Source: Pseudomonas sp. BGI-2 (lineage in GTDB: Bacteria > Pseudomonadota > Gammaproteobacteria > Pseudomonadales > Pseudomonadaceae). From it: a stretch of DNA of 64,000 nt. The notes beneath the pieces were generated by a model, which was not told the origin of the DNA, ran no database searches, and saw nothing but the letters and a program-made list of their open reading frames with translations. The stretch spans positions 1 to 64,000 of the forward strand of contig NZ_SISB01000019.1 of the NCBI RefSeq assembly GCF_004310295.1, read 5' to 3'. Made by a program: the position numbers and the translations under genes. Positions 8,357 through 17,587 of the stretch are shown piece by piece (positions within the stretch are counted from its first letter, which is position 1; every line of letters begins with the position of its first letter).

Positions 8357-8451
8357 TTCGCGGGCAAGTCGGAACGCCGCCCGCTCGCTCCACAGGTTAT
8401 GCGCAATTCCAGAATTGACGATGACCCGTAGGAGCGAGGCTTGCCCGCGAA
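8357..8451. repeat. REPIN with GGAACGCCGCCCG block
   Basis: Left arm TTCGCGGGCAAGTCGGAACG carries the same extra block as the copies at 2518 and 6690. Right arm TAGGAGCGAGGCTTGCCCGC is the plain subtype. It lies between the exonuclease gene end and the fiuI promoter region. Confidence 0.9.
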
Positions 8452-8475
8452 GGGGCCGGAACAGTCGCCGGAGAT

Positions 8476-9183
8476 TTAGAAGGACGGCGCCCGCTGCCGC
8501 CGTTTCCACTGACTCAACCGCTGTTGCAGATTCAACGGGCTATGAATCTGCTGCTGCCGCGCCCGGCTGAACAGAATCAACGCCAGTTCCGCCGTAGCCA
8601 ACGCATCCGCGCTGGCATTGTGGCGTTCAAAGACTTCCAGCTTGAACCAGTCGATCCACTCATCCAGCCCGGCATCGCGAATGTGCGCCTGAGGACAAAG
8701 CAGCGGTGCGATGTCCGCTACATCAAGAAACGGATGCTGCAATTTGTAGCCCAAATGGTCTTTCAGCGAGCGCCCAAGCATGTGTTGATCGAATGGCGCA
8801 TGAAACGCCAGCACCGGACTGTCTCCTACGAACTCCATAAGCTCGAGCAGCGCCAGCCCCGGATCGCTGCCGGCGGCAATCGCACTCGGTCCCAGACCAT
8901 GAATCAACACGCTGGGCCCCACCTTCATATCGACGCATTGCAGCGTACGTTCGAACTGCTGGCTGAAATCAATCGCGCCGTCCTCGATCACCACCGCACC
9001 GATGGACAACACCCGGTCCTTGTTCAGGTTCAGCCCGGTGGTTTCCAGGTCGAGCACCACCCAGCGCTGCTCGCGCAGGCTGCATTCGCTCAACTCGGCT
9101 ACTACAGGCAAGCGTTCCAGGCGTTGTTGCAGTTCGCCGGGCAGGATTGGAATGGCCGGGCGCAGCCAGGAAAACAGGCTCAT
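8476..9183 (-). CDS. DnaQ-like 3'-5' exonuclease (DEDDh)
   Basis: 235 residues. The exonuclease motifs are intact: D45 and E47 in VVLDLETTGL, D132 in AFHAPFDQHML, and H188/D193 in HNASADALAT, the metal and catalytic residues of DEDDh nucleases. A preceding segment (about 1-40) is unassigned. It is not the polymerase III epsilon subunit itself (no clamp-binding/PolC tail visible). The ATG overlaps the TGA of the upstream cNMP/CBS gene by 4 bp, a conserved pairing in gamma-proteobacteria in which DUF294-CBS and DnaQ-like genes travel together; the shared role is not established. Confidence 0.9.
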   Translation of the reverse strand: MSLFSWLRPAIPILPGELQQRLERLPVVAELSECSLREQRWVVLDLETTGLNLNKDRVLSIGAVVIEDGAIDFSQQFERTLQCVDMKVGPSVLIHGLGPSAIAAGSDPGLALLELMEFVGDSPVLAFHAPFDQHMLGRSLKDHLGYKLQHPFLDVADIAPLLCPQAHIRDAGLDEWIDWFKLEVFERHNASADALATAELALILFSRARQQQIHSPLNLQQRLSQWKRRQRAPSF

Positions 9184-11165
9184 AGCTGATACCGCAGGGC
9201 CAGGCTGCTTTGCAGGCGTTGAGCCTGGCGCAGGGATTCACGCAGGATCCGTCGGTCAAGATGATTGAGGCTGTCCGGATCGACCCGGTTTGAGTAGGGC
9301 AAATTCTCTCGGGTCTGTAGCTGATGCTGCTGCATGCGGGTTTGCTGGATGAAGTGGTAGGCCTCTTCATACGCGGCGCCGTCCAGCCGTTCAATGACCT
9401 CTTTGGCCACCAATTCACGGAAGCGCTCCAGGGTATTGTTGGTGTCTATGCCGTGGGCCAAGGCCAGCAAGCGCGCGCCGTCGACGAACGGCGTCAACCC
9501 CTGAACCTTCAGATCCAGCGTGGCTTTCTCGCCATTCTTGCGCGCCAGTACGAACTCACGGAAACGTCCTACGGGCGGACGATTGCGCAGGGCGTTCTCG
9601 GCCATCATCCGCTGGAACAGCCGATTGTCATTCACCTGATCGAGAATTCCCTGACGCAGCTGCTCGCAGCCTTGCTCGTCGCCCCAGACCACGCGCAAGT
9701 CGAAATAGATGCTCGAACCCAGCAGGTTTTCCGGCGTCGCCTCACGAATAAACGCCGCAAAGCGCCGCGCCCATTCGGCCCGGGACAAACACAATTCGGG
9801 GTTGCCGGCCATGATGTTGCCCTTGCACAGCGTGAAGCCGCAGAGCGCCAGGCTCTGGTTGATCTGCTGGGCAATGGGCAGTAATTTGCCGCGAATTTCA
9901 GCGGCATGCGCCGCGTCCCGGGCTTCGAACAGAATGCCGTTGTCCTGATCGGTGTGCAGCGTCTGTTCGCGGCGGCCTTCGCTACCAAAGCACAGCCAGC
10001 TGAATGGAATGCCGGGGTCACCTTTCTCGGCGAGGGTCAGTTCGATCACCCTGCACACGGTGTGATCGTTGAGCAGGGTGATGATGTGAGTGATCTGGGT
10101 TGAAGAGGCGCCGTGGGCCAGCATGCGCTCCACCAGTTGGCCGATTTCGCCGCGCATCGCCACCAGATTTTCCAGTTTCTGCGCGCTGCGAATGGTCCGC
10201 GCCAGATGCACCAGGTCGACCCGCTGCAGGGAAAACAGATCCCGCTCGGACACCACGCCACACAGACGATGGTCTTTCACCAGGCAGACGTGGGCGATGT
10301 GTCGCTCGGTCATGGCGATTGCCGCATCGAAGGCGCTGTGGTCCGGCGACAGGAAAAACGGCGCCTGGGTCATGTGACGCTCAATCGCTTCGTTGAAGTC
10401 GTTAGTGCCCTCGGCCACCACATGGCGCAGGTCGCGCAGGGTGAAAATGCCCAGCGGGGCTTTCTGCTCGTCGACAATCACGATGCTGCCGACCTGCTGC
10501 TCGTGCATCTGGGTCACGGCCTCACGCAACGGCGTGGCGGGGCTGCACGTCACCGGATGGCGCATGGCCAATTCGCCCAGTCGCGTATTCAGCGAGTATT
10601 GAGTGCCGAGGGTTTCCACGGCTTTTTGCTGGACGTGCTGATTGACCTGATCCAGCAGGCTGCTGACACCGCGTAGGGCAAAGTCGCGAAACGTTGTGGA
10701 AAGTGCGAACAGTTTGATGAACGCCAGCTTGTTCAGCTGTAGGCAAAAGGTGTCTTCGGCGGCCAGGTGTTCGGTGCGGGTCGCGCGCTCGCCCAGCAGC
10801 GCGGCGAGGGGGAAACACTCGCCGGTGGTGATTTCGAAGGTGGTTTCGGTACCGCCCTTGGCCGTGTGGGGACGTTCACCCACGACCCGGCCTTGTTTGA
10901 CGATGTAGAAATGTTCAACCGGCCCATCGGCAGGTTTGATGATGCTCTCGCCAGGGGCGTAGAAACGCATCTGACATTGTTCGACCAGGTACGCCAGGTG
11001 AGCGTGTTCCATTTGATTGAAGGGCGGGAAGCGCTGGAGGAATTGCAAAGTGCCCTGGATGTTCTGCAACACCGCGGTTTTCCCTGCCTGTGTGAAGGCG
11101 TCCGCTTTACTCATAACCATGACCGCAGTCTTTTTTGAATTGTTGTTGTCGGATGACTTAGCCAT
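9180..11165 (-). CDS. cNMP-binding / CBS pair / DUF294 nucleotidyltransferase-like signalling protein
   Basis: 661 residues. A cyclic-nucleotide-binding domain (about 45-160) is followed by two CBS domains (about 205-325; RHPVTCSPATPLREAV, VIVDEQKAPLGIFTLRDLR) that typically sense adenylates. Next is a DUF294 nucleotidyltransferase-like domain (about 350-500, with GSEGRREQTLHTDQDNG holding the metal-type acidic residues) and its C-terminal partner domain (about 505-650). It probably modifies or senses a nucleotide-linked target; GlnD-like chemistry is suggested by the fold only. AGGGG eight bases upstream supports ATG 11165; methionines at residues 16 and 18 are alternatives. Confidence 0.88.
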   Translation of the reverse strand: MAKSSDNNNSKKTAVMVMSKADAFTQAGKTAVLQNIQGTLQFLQRFPPFNQMEHAHLAYLVEQCQMRFYAPGESIIKPADGPVEHFYIVKQGRVVGERPHTAKGGTETTFEITTGECFPLAALLGERATRTEHLAAEDTFCLQLNKLAFIKLFALSTTFRDFALRGVSSLLDQVNQHVQQKAVETLGTQYSLNTRLGELAMRHPVTCSPATPLREAVTQMHEQQVGSIVIVDEQKAPLGIFTLRDLRHVVAEGTNDFNEAIERHMTQAPFFLSPDHSAFDAAIAMTERHIAHVCLVKDHRLCGVVSERDLFSLQRVDLVHLARTIRSAQKLENLVAMRGEIGQLVERMLAHGASSTQITHIITLLNDHTVCRVIELTLAEKGDPGIPFSWLCFGSEGRREQTLHTDQDNGILFEARDAAHAAEIRGKLLPIAQQINQSLALCGFTLCKGNIMAGNPELCLSRAEWARRFAAFIREATPENLLGSSIYFDLRVVWGDEQGCEQLRQGILDQVNDNRLFQRMMAENALRNRPPVGRFREFVLARKNGEKATLDLKVQGLTPFVDGARLLALAHGIDTNNTLERFRELVAKEVIERLDGAAYEEAYHFIQQTRMQQHQLQTRENLPYSNRVDPDSLNHLDRRILRESLRQAQRLQSSLALRYQL

Positions 11166-11374
11166 GGTCGGCCCCTGCGGGCAGGGTGCCCATTGGACGT
11201 AAGTCTAGGTCGGGCGTTGCAGGCGTCGGAAGTTAGGAAATGTCTGACGCAAATGCGGGAAACCCCCCCTACATTGGCTATAGGAAAACTTTCCGACGAA
11301 GGGCACATTGTAGGTCTGCTTAGCGATGTCTGACGGATGTGCTAGGGAACTGAAATGAAAACGTAGAGAAAGCC

Positions 11375-11824
11375 ATGTCCGACCACGATATTTTGAGTGA
11401 CGCCGAGCGCGAGGCGCTGATTGCGGTCATGCAGGAACCTGACCTGCCGCCGCAGCGGGTGCTGATCGTCGATGACGATAAAGACGCGCGTGAGCTGCTG
11501 TCGGCGATTCTTGCGTTGGACGGTATTCGTTGCATGACCGCCGCCAGTGGTGAAACTGCACTCAAGATGTTGGACGAGAAGCCATCGATTGGCCTGGTGA
11601 TTACCGATCTGCGGATGGGAACTGTCGATGGTCTGGAGCTGATTCGCCAGGTGCGTGAGTCGGTTCGGGCGGCAATGCCGATCATCATTGTTTCCGGTGA
11701 CGCCGATGTGAAAGATGCAATCGCTGCGATGCATTTGAGCGTGGTCGACTTCCTGCTCAAGCCTGTCGATACCGGCAAGCTGTTGGCGCTGGTCAAGCAT
11801 GAGTTGGGAATGGATGTGCAGTAA
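11375..11824 (+). CDS. Stand-alone response regulator receiver protein
   Basis: 149 residues: one receiver domain (about 28-145) after a 25-residue N-terminal extension. The acidic pocket VDDDKDA, the phospho-acceptor Asp in ITDLRMG, the Ser of IIVSGDAD and the Lys of LLKPVD are all present, so it should be phosphorylatable. No output domain follows, so it is CheY-like or a phosphorelay element. No histidine kinase is adjacent, so its partner is unknown. A strong terminator follows directly. The 209-bp gap upstream holds ATGTCTGACG twice, at 11240 and 11326. Confidence 0.88.
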   Translation: MSDHDILSDAEREALIAVMQEPDLPPQRVLIVDDDKDARELLSAILALDGIRCMTAASGETALKMLDEKPSIGLVITDLRMGTVDGLELIRQVRESVRAAMPIIIVSGDADVKDAIAAMHLSVVDFLLKPVDTGKLLALVKHELGMDVQ

Positions 11825-11836
11825 TCGAATTGAAAC

Positions 11837-11872
11837 AAAAAAGCCCTGATCTCTCGATCAGGGCTTTTTTTT
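11837..11872. terminator. Bidirectional rho-independent terminator
   Basis: Stem AAAGCCCTGATC, loop TCTC, then GATCAGGGCTTT, flanked by A- and T-runs on both sides. It serves both the response regulator (+) and the convergent malate synthase gene (-). Confidence 0.93.
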
Positions 11873-11891
11873 ATCCGGCGTCAGCGCTCAG

Positions 11892-14084
11892 TTACAAGCT
11901 ATTGGCAGCCTTGAACTCGCGGCGACGACGGTGCAGGACCGGCTCGGTGTAGCCGTTTGGCTGCTTGGTGCCTTCGACCACCAGTTCGACCGCCGCCTGA
12001 AAGGCGATGTTGCTGTCGAAGTTGGGAGCCAGTGGACGGTACAGCGCGTCGTTGGCGTTCTGACGGTCAACCACCGGTGCCATGCGCTTGAGGCTTTCCA
12101 TGACCTGATCTTCGGTGACGATGCCGTGACGCAGCCAGTTGGCGATGTGCTGGCTGGAAATCCGCAGCGTCGCACGGTCTTCCATCAGGCCCACGTCATT
12201 GATGTCCGGCACCTTCGAGCAACCCACGCCCTGGTCGATCCAGCGCACCACGTAACCGAGAATGCCCTGGGCGTTGTTGTCCAGTTCGTTCTTGATCTGT
12301 TCGGCAGTCCAGCTCGGGTTTACTGCCAACGGGATGGTCAGGATGTCGTCCACCGAAGCGCGGGCACGTTTGGCCAGCTCGGCCTGACGGGCGAACACGT
12401 CGACCTTGTGGTAATGCAGCGCGTGCAACGCGGCGGCGGTCGGCGATGGAACCCAGGCGGTGTTGGCGCCGGCCAGCGGGTGAGCGATTTTCTGTTCGAG
12501 CATCGCCGCCATCAGGTCGGGCATTGCCCACATGCCTTTACCGATCTGGGCGCGACCTTGCAGGCCGGTGCTCAAGCCGATATCGACGTTCCAGTTTTCG
12601 TAGGCGCCAATCCACTTCTCGGCCTTCATATCGGCCTTGCGCACCATCGGGCCGGCTTCCATGGAGGTGTGGATTTCATCGCCCGTGCGGTCGAGGAAAC
12701 CGGTGTTGATGAACACCACGCGCTCGCTGGCCGCCTTGATGCAGCCCTTGAGGTTGACCGTGGTACGGCGTTCCTCGTCCATGATCCCGACTTTCAGCGT
12801 GTTGCGCGGCAGACCGAGTACTTCTTCGATGCGACCGAACAGCTCGTTGGTGAACGCGGCTTCTTCCGGGCCGTGCATTTTCGGCTTCACGATGTAGACC
12901 GAACCGGTGCGGCTGTTCTTGCGCGAGCTGGTGCCGTTGAGGCTGTGGATCGCCGCGAGGCTGGTCACAAGACCGTCGAGAATGCCTTCCGGCACTTCGT
13001 TGCCATCTTTGTCGAGGATTGCATCGATGGTCATCAGGTGACCAACGTTACGCACGAACAACAACGAACGACCGTGCAGGCTCAGTTTTTTACCATCGAC
13101 ACCGGTGTAAGTGCGGTCGGCGTTCATGGTGCGAGTAAAAGTCTGACCGCCCTTGGAGACTTCTTCCGACAAGTCGCCCTTCATCAGACCGAGCCAGTTG
13201 CGGTAGATCACCACTTTGTCATCGGCATCGACGGCGGCGACGGAGTCTTCGCAGTCCATGATGGTGGTCAGCGCGGCTTCCATCAGAATGTCTTTGATAC
13301 CGGCAGCGTCGGTCTGACCGACCGGGGTGCTGGCGTCGACCTGGATTTCGAAGTGCAGGCCGTTGTTTTTCAGCAGGATCGCGGTCGGTGCAGCGGCATC
13401 GCCGTGGAAACCGATCAGCTGAGCGTCGTTGCGCAGGCCCGTGCTCTTCAGATCCGAGCTGCTGCCGCCTTTCAGGGCGACCACCAGTTTGCCGTCAGCG
13501 ATCTTGTAGCCGGTGGAGTCGACGTGGGAGCCGGCCGCCAAGGGCGCGGCTTCGTCGAGGAAGGCGCGGGCGAAGGCAATCACCTTGTCGCCACGGACCT
13601 TGTTGTAGCCTTTGCCTTTTTCCGCGCCGTCGGCTTCGCTGATGGCGTCGGTGCCGTAGAGCGCGTCGTACAGCGAACCCCAGCGGGCGTTCGAGGCGTT
13701 GAGCGCGAAGCGGGCATTCATCACCGGCACCACGAGCTGTGGACCGGCCATGCGGGCGATTTCGTCATCGACGTTTTGCGTCGTTGCCTGGAAATCGGCC
13801 GCTTCTGGCAGCAGATAACCGATGTCTTGCAAGAAGGCTTTATAAGCCACGGCATCGTGCGTCTGGCCGGCACGGGATTGGTGCCAGCCATCGATACGAG
13901 CCTGGAAATCATCGCGTTTGGCGAGTAGGGCTTTGTTCTTCGGCGCCAGGTCGTGAATGACCTTGTCGGCACCGGCCCAGAACTTATCGGCGGTGAGGCC
14001 GGTACCGGGAATGGCTTCGTTGTTCACGAAGTCGAACAGGACTTTGGCGACCTGCAGGCCACCGACTTGAACGTGTTCAGTCAT
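11892..14084 (-). CDS. glcB: Malate synthase G
   Basis: 730 residues, the size of the monomeric G isoform (the A isoform is about 530). It condenses glyoxylate with acetyl-CoA to malate in the cytoplasm, for growth on acetate, fatty acids or glycolate. Recognisable segments include [20 protein letters not shown] (Mg and substrate site), [15 protein letters not shown] and [21 protein letters not shown] in the C-terminal region. The frame extends 12 bases upstream to a GTG, but GAGG seven bases before ATG 14084 marks the likely start. It stands alone, away from a glc operon. Three fatty-acid dehydrogenases later in the window would feed acetyl-CoA to it. Confidence 0.97.
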   Translation of the reverse strand: MTEHVQVGGLQVAKVLFDFVNNEAIPGTGLTADKFWAGADKVIHDLAPKNKALLAKRDDFQARIDGWHQSRAGQTHDAVAYKAFLQDIGYLLPEAADFQATTQNVDDEIARMAGPQLVVPVMNARFALNASNARWGSLYDALYGTDAISEADGAEKGKGYNKVRGDKVIAFARAFLDEAAPLAAGSHVDSTGYKIADGKLVVALKGGSSSDLKSTGLRNDAQLIGFHGDAAAPTAILLKNNGLHFEIQVDASTPVGQTDAAGIKDILMEAALTTIMDCEDSVAAVDADDKVVIYRNWLGLMKGDLSEEVSKGGQTFTRTMNADRTYTGVDGKKLSLHGRSLLFVRNVGHLMTIDAILDKDGNEVPEGILDGLVTSLAAIHSLNGTSSRKNSRTGSVYIVKPKMHGPEEAAFTNELFGRIEEVLGLPRNTLKVGIMDEERRTTVNLKGCIKAASERVVFINTGFLDRTGDEIHTSMEAGPMVRKADMKAEKWIGAYENWNVDIGLSTGLQGRAQIGKGMWAMPDLMAAMLEQKIAHPLAGANTAWVPSPTAAALHALHYHKVDVFARQAELAKRARASVDDILTIPLAVNPSWTAEQIKNELDNNAQGILGYVVRWIDQGVGCSKVPDINDVGLMEDRATLRISSQHIANWLRHGIVTEDQVMESLKRMAPVVDRQNANDALYRPLAPNFDSNIAFQAAVELVVEGTKQPNGYTEPVLHRRRREFKAANSL

Positions 14085-14621
14085 TGCTTGCCTCACTCTG
14101 CTCAGCTATTTCGCTTTTCAGCTCTTCAAATTAACAATGAAGCCTCTGGCTATTTAAACCACAAACCCCTTCCACCAGTACATGCCATTTCGGGCGGCTG
14201 GAATGGAACCGATCAACGGCGTTGAGGCCTTGCTGATAGGGCTTTCAGGGCTGCGACTGTGCCGGTGGCAGACATCGATCCAACGTTATGTAGTGCGCGC
14301 TGCGGCATACTACATGATGAATTGCGCTTGTGAAAATCAGACTAAATACGTCGTTCTGCGACCCCATGTCGCATTGCGGACACGTCGGGGATGGGGATGT
14401 TCTCAAAAAAGTATGAGATTGTTCCAGTTAAATATAGGAAGTTGTACACGATTTGTATTTTTACCGGCTGATTGGTGTCGTCCCGTTCGCGGGCAAGCCT
14501 CTCTCCTACAGGGCTGCGTACGACCTGTAGGAGCGAGGCTTGCCCGCGAAGCGCTGGTCCATTCAACACAGGATCGCCCCTTGCCTATACTTCTCTTTCT
14601 ACAACAAAAGAGGGCTGCGCC
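14085..14621. other. Divergent regulatory gap between glcB and the gcvR-like gene
   Basis: 537 bp without a convincing gene. It holds the glcB promoter region, an inverted repeat ATGTAGT (14288-14294) / ACTACAT (14309-14315) with 21-bp centre spacing suited to a dimeric regulator, an A+T-rich stretch at 14400-14465, and a REPIN. Confidence 0.6.
14486..14550. repeat. REPIN upstream of gcvR-like gene
   Basis: Short inverted pair: TTCGCGGGCAAGCCTCTCTC and GAGCGAGGCTTGCCCGCGAA, with only about 15 bp between arms. It ends 72 bp before the downstream ATG. Confidence 0.9.
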
Positions 14622-15140
14622 ATGGACCACCTCGTACTCACTGTTTTCGCTCCGGACAAGCCAGGGCAGGTTGAGCGCATTGCCCAATGCATTGCCGAGC
14701 ACGGCGGCAACTGGCTGGAGAGCCGCATGTCGCGGATGGCTGGCCAGTTCGCCGGGATTCTTCGGGTGGGCGTGCCGGCCGAGGCCTACGATGAGCTGGT
14801 CGATGCCCTGAAAGCGCTGTCCGCCCACGGTATTCGTGTGCTGATCGCTGAAAGCGGCATCGAGCAATCCTGCACCTGGAAACCGATTGCCATGGAATTG
14901 GTGGGTAACGACCGCCCGGGGATCGTTCGGGACATCACTCGGTTGCTGAGTGAGCAAGGGGTGAATCTGGAGCGACTCGTGACCGAAGTGCGTCCGGCGC
15001 CGATGAGCAGTGAACCGCTGTTCCATGCCGAGGCGATTCTGGCGGTGCCGCTCACCTTGTCTCTGGACGTGCTGCAGTCACGGCTGGAAACCCTGGCCGA
15101 CGATTTGATGGTGGAATTGGTACTGCGCAGCGAACCCTGA
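14622..15140 (+). CDS. GcvR-type ACT-domain protein (glycine cleavage repressor family)
   Basis: 172 residues made of two ACT domains, about 3-75 (LTVFAPDKPGQVERIAQCIAEHGGNW) and 88-165 (ELVGNDRPGIVRDITRLLSEQGVNL). This is the GcvR architecture; in E. coli GcvR binds glycine and the activator GcvA to repress the gcv operon and has no DNA-binding domain of its own. AGAGGG eight bases upstream fixes ATG 14622; an in-frame codon at 14472 lies inside the REPIN. No gcv genes are nearby, so the target is inferred from family only. Confidence 0.85.
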   Translation: MDHLVLTVFAPDKPGQVERIAQCIAEHGGNWLESRMSRMAGQFAGILRVGVPAEAYDELVDALKALSAHGIRVLIAESGIEQSCTWKPIAMELVGNDRPGIVRDITRLLSEQGVNLERLVTEVRPAPMSSEPLFHAEAILAVPLTLSLDVLQSRLETLADDLMVELVLRSEP

Positions 15141-15145
15141 CAGGG

Positions 15146-15384
15146 TTATCCAAGTTATACGTGCACCTGCCTGTGGATAACCTGTAGAGACAGCCCGCCA
15201 GCCCACGCCGGCCGGGCTTCTTCAGGATCTGATCAAAAAACCAGCAGTTTCAACAAGTTGCGCACAAACGGCGGGGATCACGCTGTGGATAACCTTGGGA
15301 AGGATCAATGCAGGCCACGAGCGACGTGGCCTATAGAGTTTTGTGCGTTTTTTGATCAGCTGCGGCGGCGCAGGCTTATCCACG
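15146..15384. promoter_or_regulatory. Cluster of DnaA-box-like 9-mers
   Basis: Two exact consensus boxes TGTGGATAA (15172-15180 and 15284-15292), plus TTATCCAAG (15146-15154) and TTATCCACG (15376-15384, inside rarD), fall within 240 bp. This is not the oriC neighbourhood (no dnaA, rpmH or gidA). A DnaA-titration site or chance enrichment are both possible. Confidence 0.4.
15229..15359. repeat. Long-range 13-bp inverted repeat
   Basis: CTGATCAAAAAAC at 15229-15241 is repeated inverted at 15347-15359, across 105 bp that contain a DnaA-like box and a small hairpin (AGGCCAC/GTGGCCT, 15312-15332). The right arm overlaps the rarD stop codon. The hairpin followed by GTTTT and TTTTTT may also terminate the ACT-protein transcript. 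Confidence 0.6.
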
Positions 15385-16243
15385 CATCAACGCTGTAAAC
15401 CGCCAAACCTGCCCAGATAAAGATAAACGCGACCAGCGTGCTGGAAGACAGATGCTCGCCAAACAGCAGAACGGCTTGCAACAGCACCAGCGTCGGCGCC
15501 AGGTATTGGAGGAATCCCAGTGTCGTGTAGGGCAAATGCCGTGCGGCGGCGTTGAAACACACCAGCGGCACCAGCGTCACCGGCCCGGCCGCCACCAGCC
15601 ACCAGGCTTCGGATGTGGTCCAGAACTCTGGCTGAGCGCTTGTGGCCGTCTGATTGAAAAGCAGCCATGCAATGGCAATCGGCACTAGCATCCAGGTTTC
15701 CACCACCAGGCCGGGCAGCGCTTTGACGGGCGCTTGCTTGCGGATCAGGCCGTAGAAACCGAACGTCAGCGCCAGCACCAGCGATACCCACGGCAGACTG
15801 CCGACCTGCCAAACCTGCTGCGCCACACCGACCGCTGCCAGAACCACCGCCAGCCACTGCATGCGCCGTAGCCGTTCGCCGAGGATCAGCATGCCCAGCA
15901 GCACGTTCACCAATGGGTTGATGTAGTAACCGAGGCTAGCCTCGAGCATGCGCCCGTTGTTCACCGACCAGACGTAGGTCAGCCAGTTGGCCGCAATCAG
16001 CGTGCCGCTCAGGGCCAGAATCGCCAGCCGGCGCGGGTTCTCCCGCAGCTCGCGCCACCAGCCCGGATGCTTCCACACCATCAGCAGCAAGGCACCGAAC
16101 AGCGCCGACCAGAGCACACGGTGGATGATGATCTCCACGGCGGGCACGCTGGCGATGGCTTTGAAGTAGAGCGGGAAAAGTCCCCAGATGATGTAGGCAC
16201 TCAGGCCCAGAATGTACCCGCGACGCGGGTTGGCAGCTTGCAT
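15356..16243 (-). CDS. rarD: RarD, EamA-family transporter
   Basis: 295 residues with about ten hydrophobic helices in the two-fold EamA/DMT repeat. The N-terminus RRGYILGLSAYIIWGLFP and the HRVLWS motif are characteristic of RarD (chloramphenicol-sensitivity protein family). It is an inner-membrane exporter or permease of unknown substrate. AGCTGCC precedes the start and the 3' end overlaps the 13-bp inverted repeat. The next gene on the same strand, srkA, is separated from it by a REPIN. Confidence 0.92.
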   Translation of the reverse strand: MQAANPRRGYILGLSAYIIWGLFPLYFKAIASVPAVEIIIHRVLWSALFGALLLMVWKHPGWWRELRENPRRLAILALSGTLIAANWLTYVWSVNNGRMLEASLGYYINPLVNVLLGMLILGERLRRMQWLAVVLAAVGVAQQVWQVGSLPWVSLVLALTFGFYGLIRKQAPVKALPGLVVETWMLVPIAIAWLLFNQTATSAQPEFWTTSEAWWLVAAGPVTLVPLVCFNAAARHLPYTTLGFLQYLAPTLVLLQAVLLFGEHLSSSTLVAFIFIWAGLAVYSVDAWISLRRRS

Positions 16244-16310
16244 GCAGAATCCTTGCTTAGGCAGCTAACAAAGAGGGGATTGTAAGGAGATTTTGCAGGT
16301 TGTGTTGCTC

Positions 16311-16420
16311 CCTGTAGGAGCGAGGCTTGCCCGCGAAGAACGATTACTCGGTACTACAGACAAACTGCGTTTTCGTTCTTCGCGGGCAAGTCGGATCGCC
16401 GCATCGCTCGCTCCTACAGG
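16311..16420. repeat. REPIN between rarD and srkA
   Basis: Inverted arms CCTGTAGGAGCGAGGCTTGC and its mirror ending GCTCGCTCCTACAGG. The right arm has an extra TCGGATCGCCGCATCG block, a variant of the extended subtype seen near fiuA. Confidence 0.9.
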
Positions 16421-16430
16421 TCTGTGTAAA

Positions 16431-17405
16431 TCAAAAAAGTTTGAGGGGTTCTTCGTTGAGCGCAGCCAATTGCTCGCGCAACGCCAACACCTGATCACCC
16501 CAATACCGTTCACTGCCAAACCACGGAAAACTGTGCGGGAACGCCGGATCGTCCCAGCGGCGGGCGAGCCAGGCGCTGTAGTGCATCAGGCGCAAGGCAC
16601 GCAGCGGTTCGATCAGGGCCAATTCCCGCGGGTCGAAGTCGTGGAATTCGTTGTAGCCGTCCATCAATTCCGACAACTGACCGAGACATTCCTGACGATC
16701 GCCTGCCAGCATCATCCAGATGTCCTGCACTGCCGGGCCCATGCGGCAGTCGTCGAGGTCGACGATGTGGAACATCTCATCGCGACACATCATGTTGCCG
16801 GGGTGGCAATCGCCGTGCATGCGGATGTTCTGGTGCGGCGTGGCCTTGTAGACCTCTTCCACCCGTTTGAGCAGGTCGCGGGCCACGGATTCGTAGGCTG
16901 GCAGCAGGCTTTTGGGCACGAAATTGCCTTCAAGCAAGGTGGTCAGCGAGTCATGACCGAAATTCTTCACGCCCAGTGCTTCACGGTGTTCGAACGGCTT
17001 GGTTGCGCCGACCGCGTGCAGGCGGCCGAGCAATTGGCCCAGTCGATACAACTGGTCGAGATTGCCTGGCTCCGGCGCACGGCCGCCACGGCGAGGAAAC
17101 AGGGTGAAACGGAAACCGGCGTGTTCGTGCAGGCTGGCGCCGTTGTGAATCATCGGCGCGACCACGGGGACGTCGCACTCGGCGAGCTCGAAGGTGAACT
17201 GGTGTTCTTCGAGAATCGCTTCGTTGGTCCAGCGCTGCGGACGGTAGAACTTGGCGATCAGCGGCTCGGAGTCTTCGATGCCGACCTGATAGACACGGTT
17301 CTCGTAGCTGTTGAGCGCCAGAATGCGCGCGTCGCTGAGAAAGCCGATGCTTTCGACGGCATCGAGTACGAGGTCTGGGGTGAGGGTTGCAAACGGGTGG
17401 GCCAT
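16431..17405 (-). CDS. srkA: Stress response kinase A (YihE/SrkA)
   Basis: 324 residues with an aminoglycoside phosphotransferase/choline kinase fold. The catalytic loop HGDCHPGNMM and metal site IVDLDDCRMGP are intact, and NSYENRVYQVG forms the ATP-binding entry. In E. coli this Ser/Thr kinase counters stress-induced death and acts downstream of Cpx. The frame stays open to 17525, but AGGAG ten bases before ATG 17405 and the family N-terminus (HPFATLTPDLVLDAVESIGF) settle the start. Confidence 0.93.
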   Translation of the reverse strand: MAHPFATLTPDLVLDAVESIGFLSDARILALNSYENRVYQVGIEDSEPLIAKFYRPQRWTNEAILEEHQFTFELAECDVPVVAPMIHNGASLHEHAGFRFTLFPRRGGRAPEPGNLDQLYRLGQLLGRLHAVGATKPFEHREALGVKNFGHDSLTTLLEGNFVPKSLLPAYESVARDLLKRVEEVYKATPHQNIRMHGDCHPGNMMCRDEMFHIVDLDDCRMGPAVQDIWMMLAGDRQECLGQLSELMDGYNEFHDFDPRELALIEPLRALRLMHYSAWLARRWDDPAFPHSFPWFGSERYWGDQVLALREQLAALNEEPLKLF

Positions 17406-17500
17406 GCTGACTCCTGCGCGCAGCAGGCTGCCGCGTCCGGCCAAGCATGGTAGCGCAGACGGGGCATCTTTAGTGTTAAGGCTTGAGATGAGTGGTGTTG

Positions 17501-17580
17501 CCATCGCTAGCAGGCTAGCTCCCACAGGGGATTTGCGGTGTGTCCCAGATCCAGTGTGGGAGCTAGCCTGCTAGCGATGG
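17501..17580. repeat. REPIN of a second subtype (GCTAGCAGGCTAGC)
   Basis: Perfect 26-bp arms at 17501-17526 and 17555-17580 with core CATCGCTAGCAGGCTAGCTC. It is distinct from the GCGGGCAAGCC subtype and fills the gap between srkA and phoX. Confidence 0.92.
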
Positions 17581-17587
17581 GGCCCGA

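Noticed and set aside
11931-13928. 665-residue forward frame opposite glcB
   Set aside because: Antisense shadow of malate synthase G with no recognisable motif.
15146-15384. Chromosomal replication origin
   Set aside because: No dnaA, dnaN, rpmH or gid genes nearby, no A+T-rich unwinding region; only a DnaA-box cluster.
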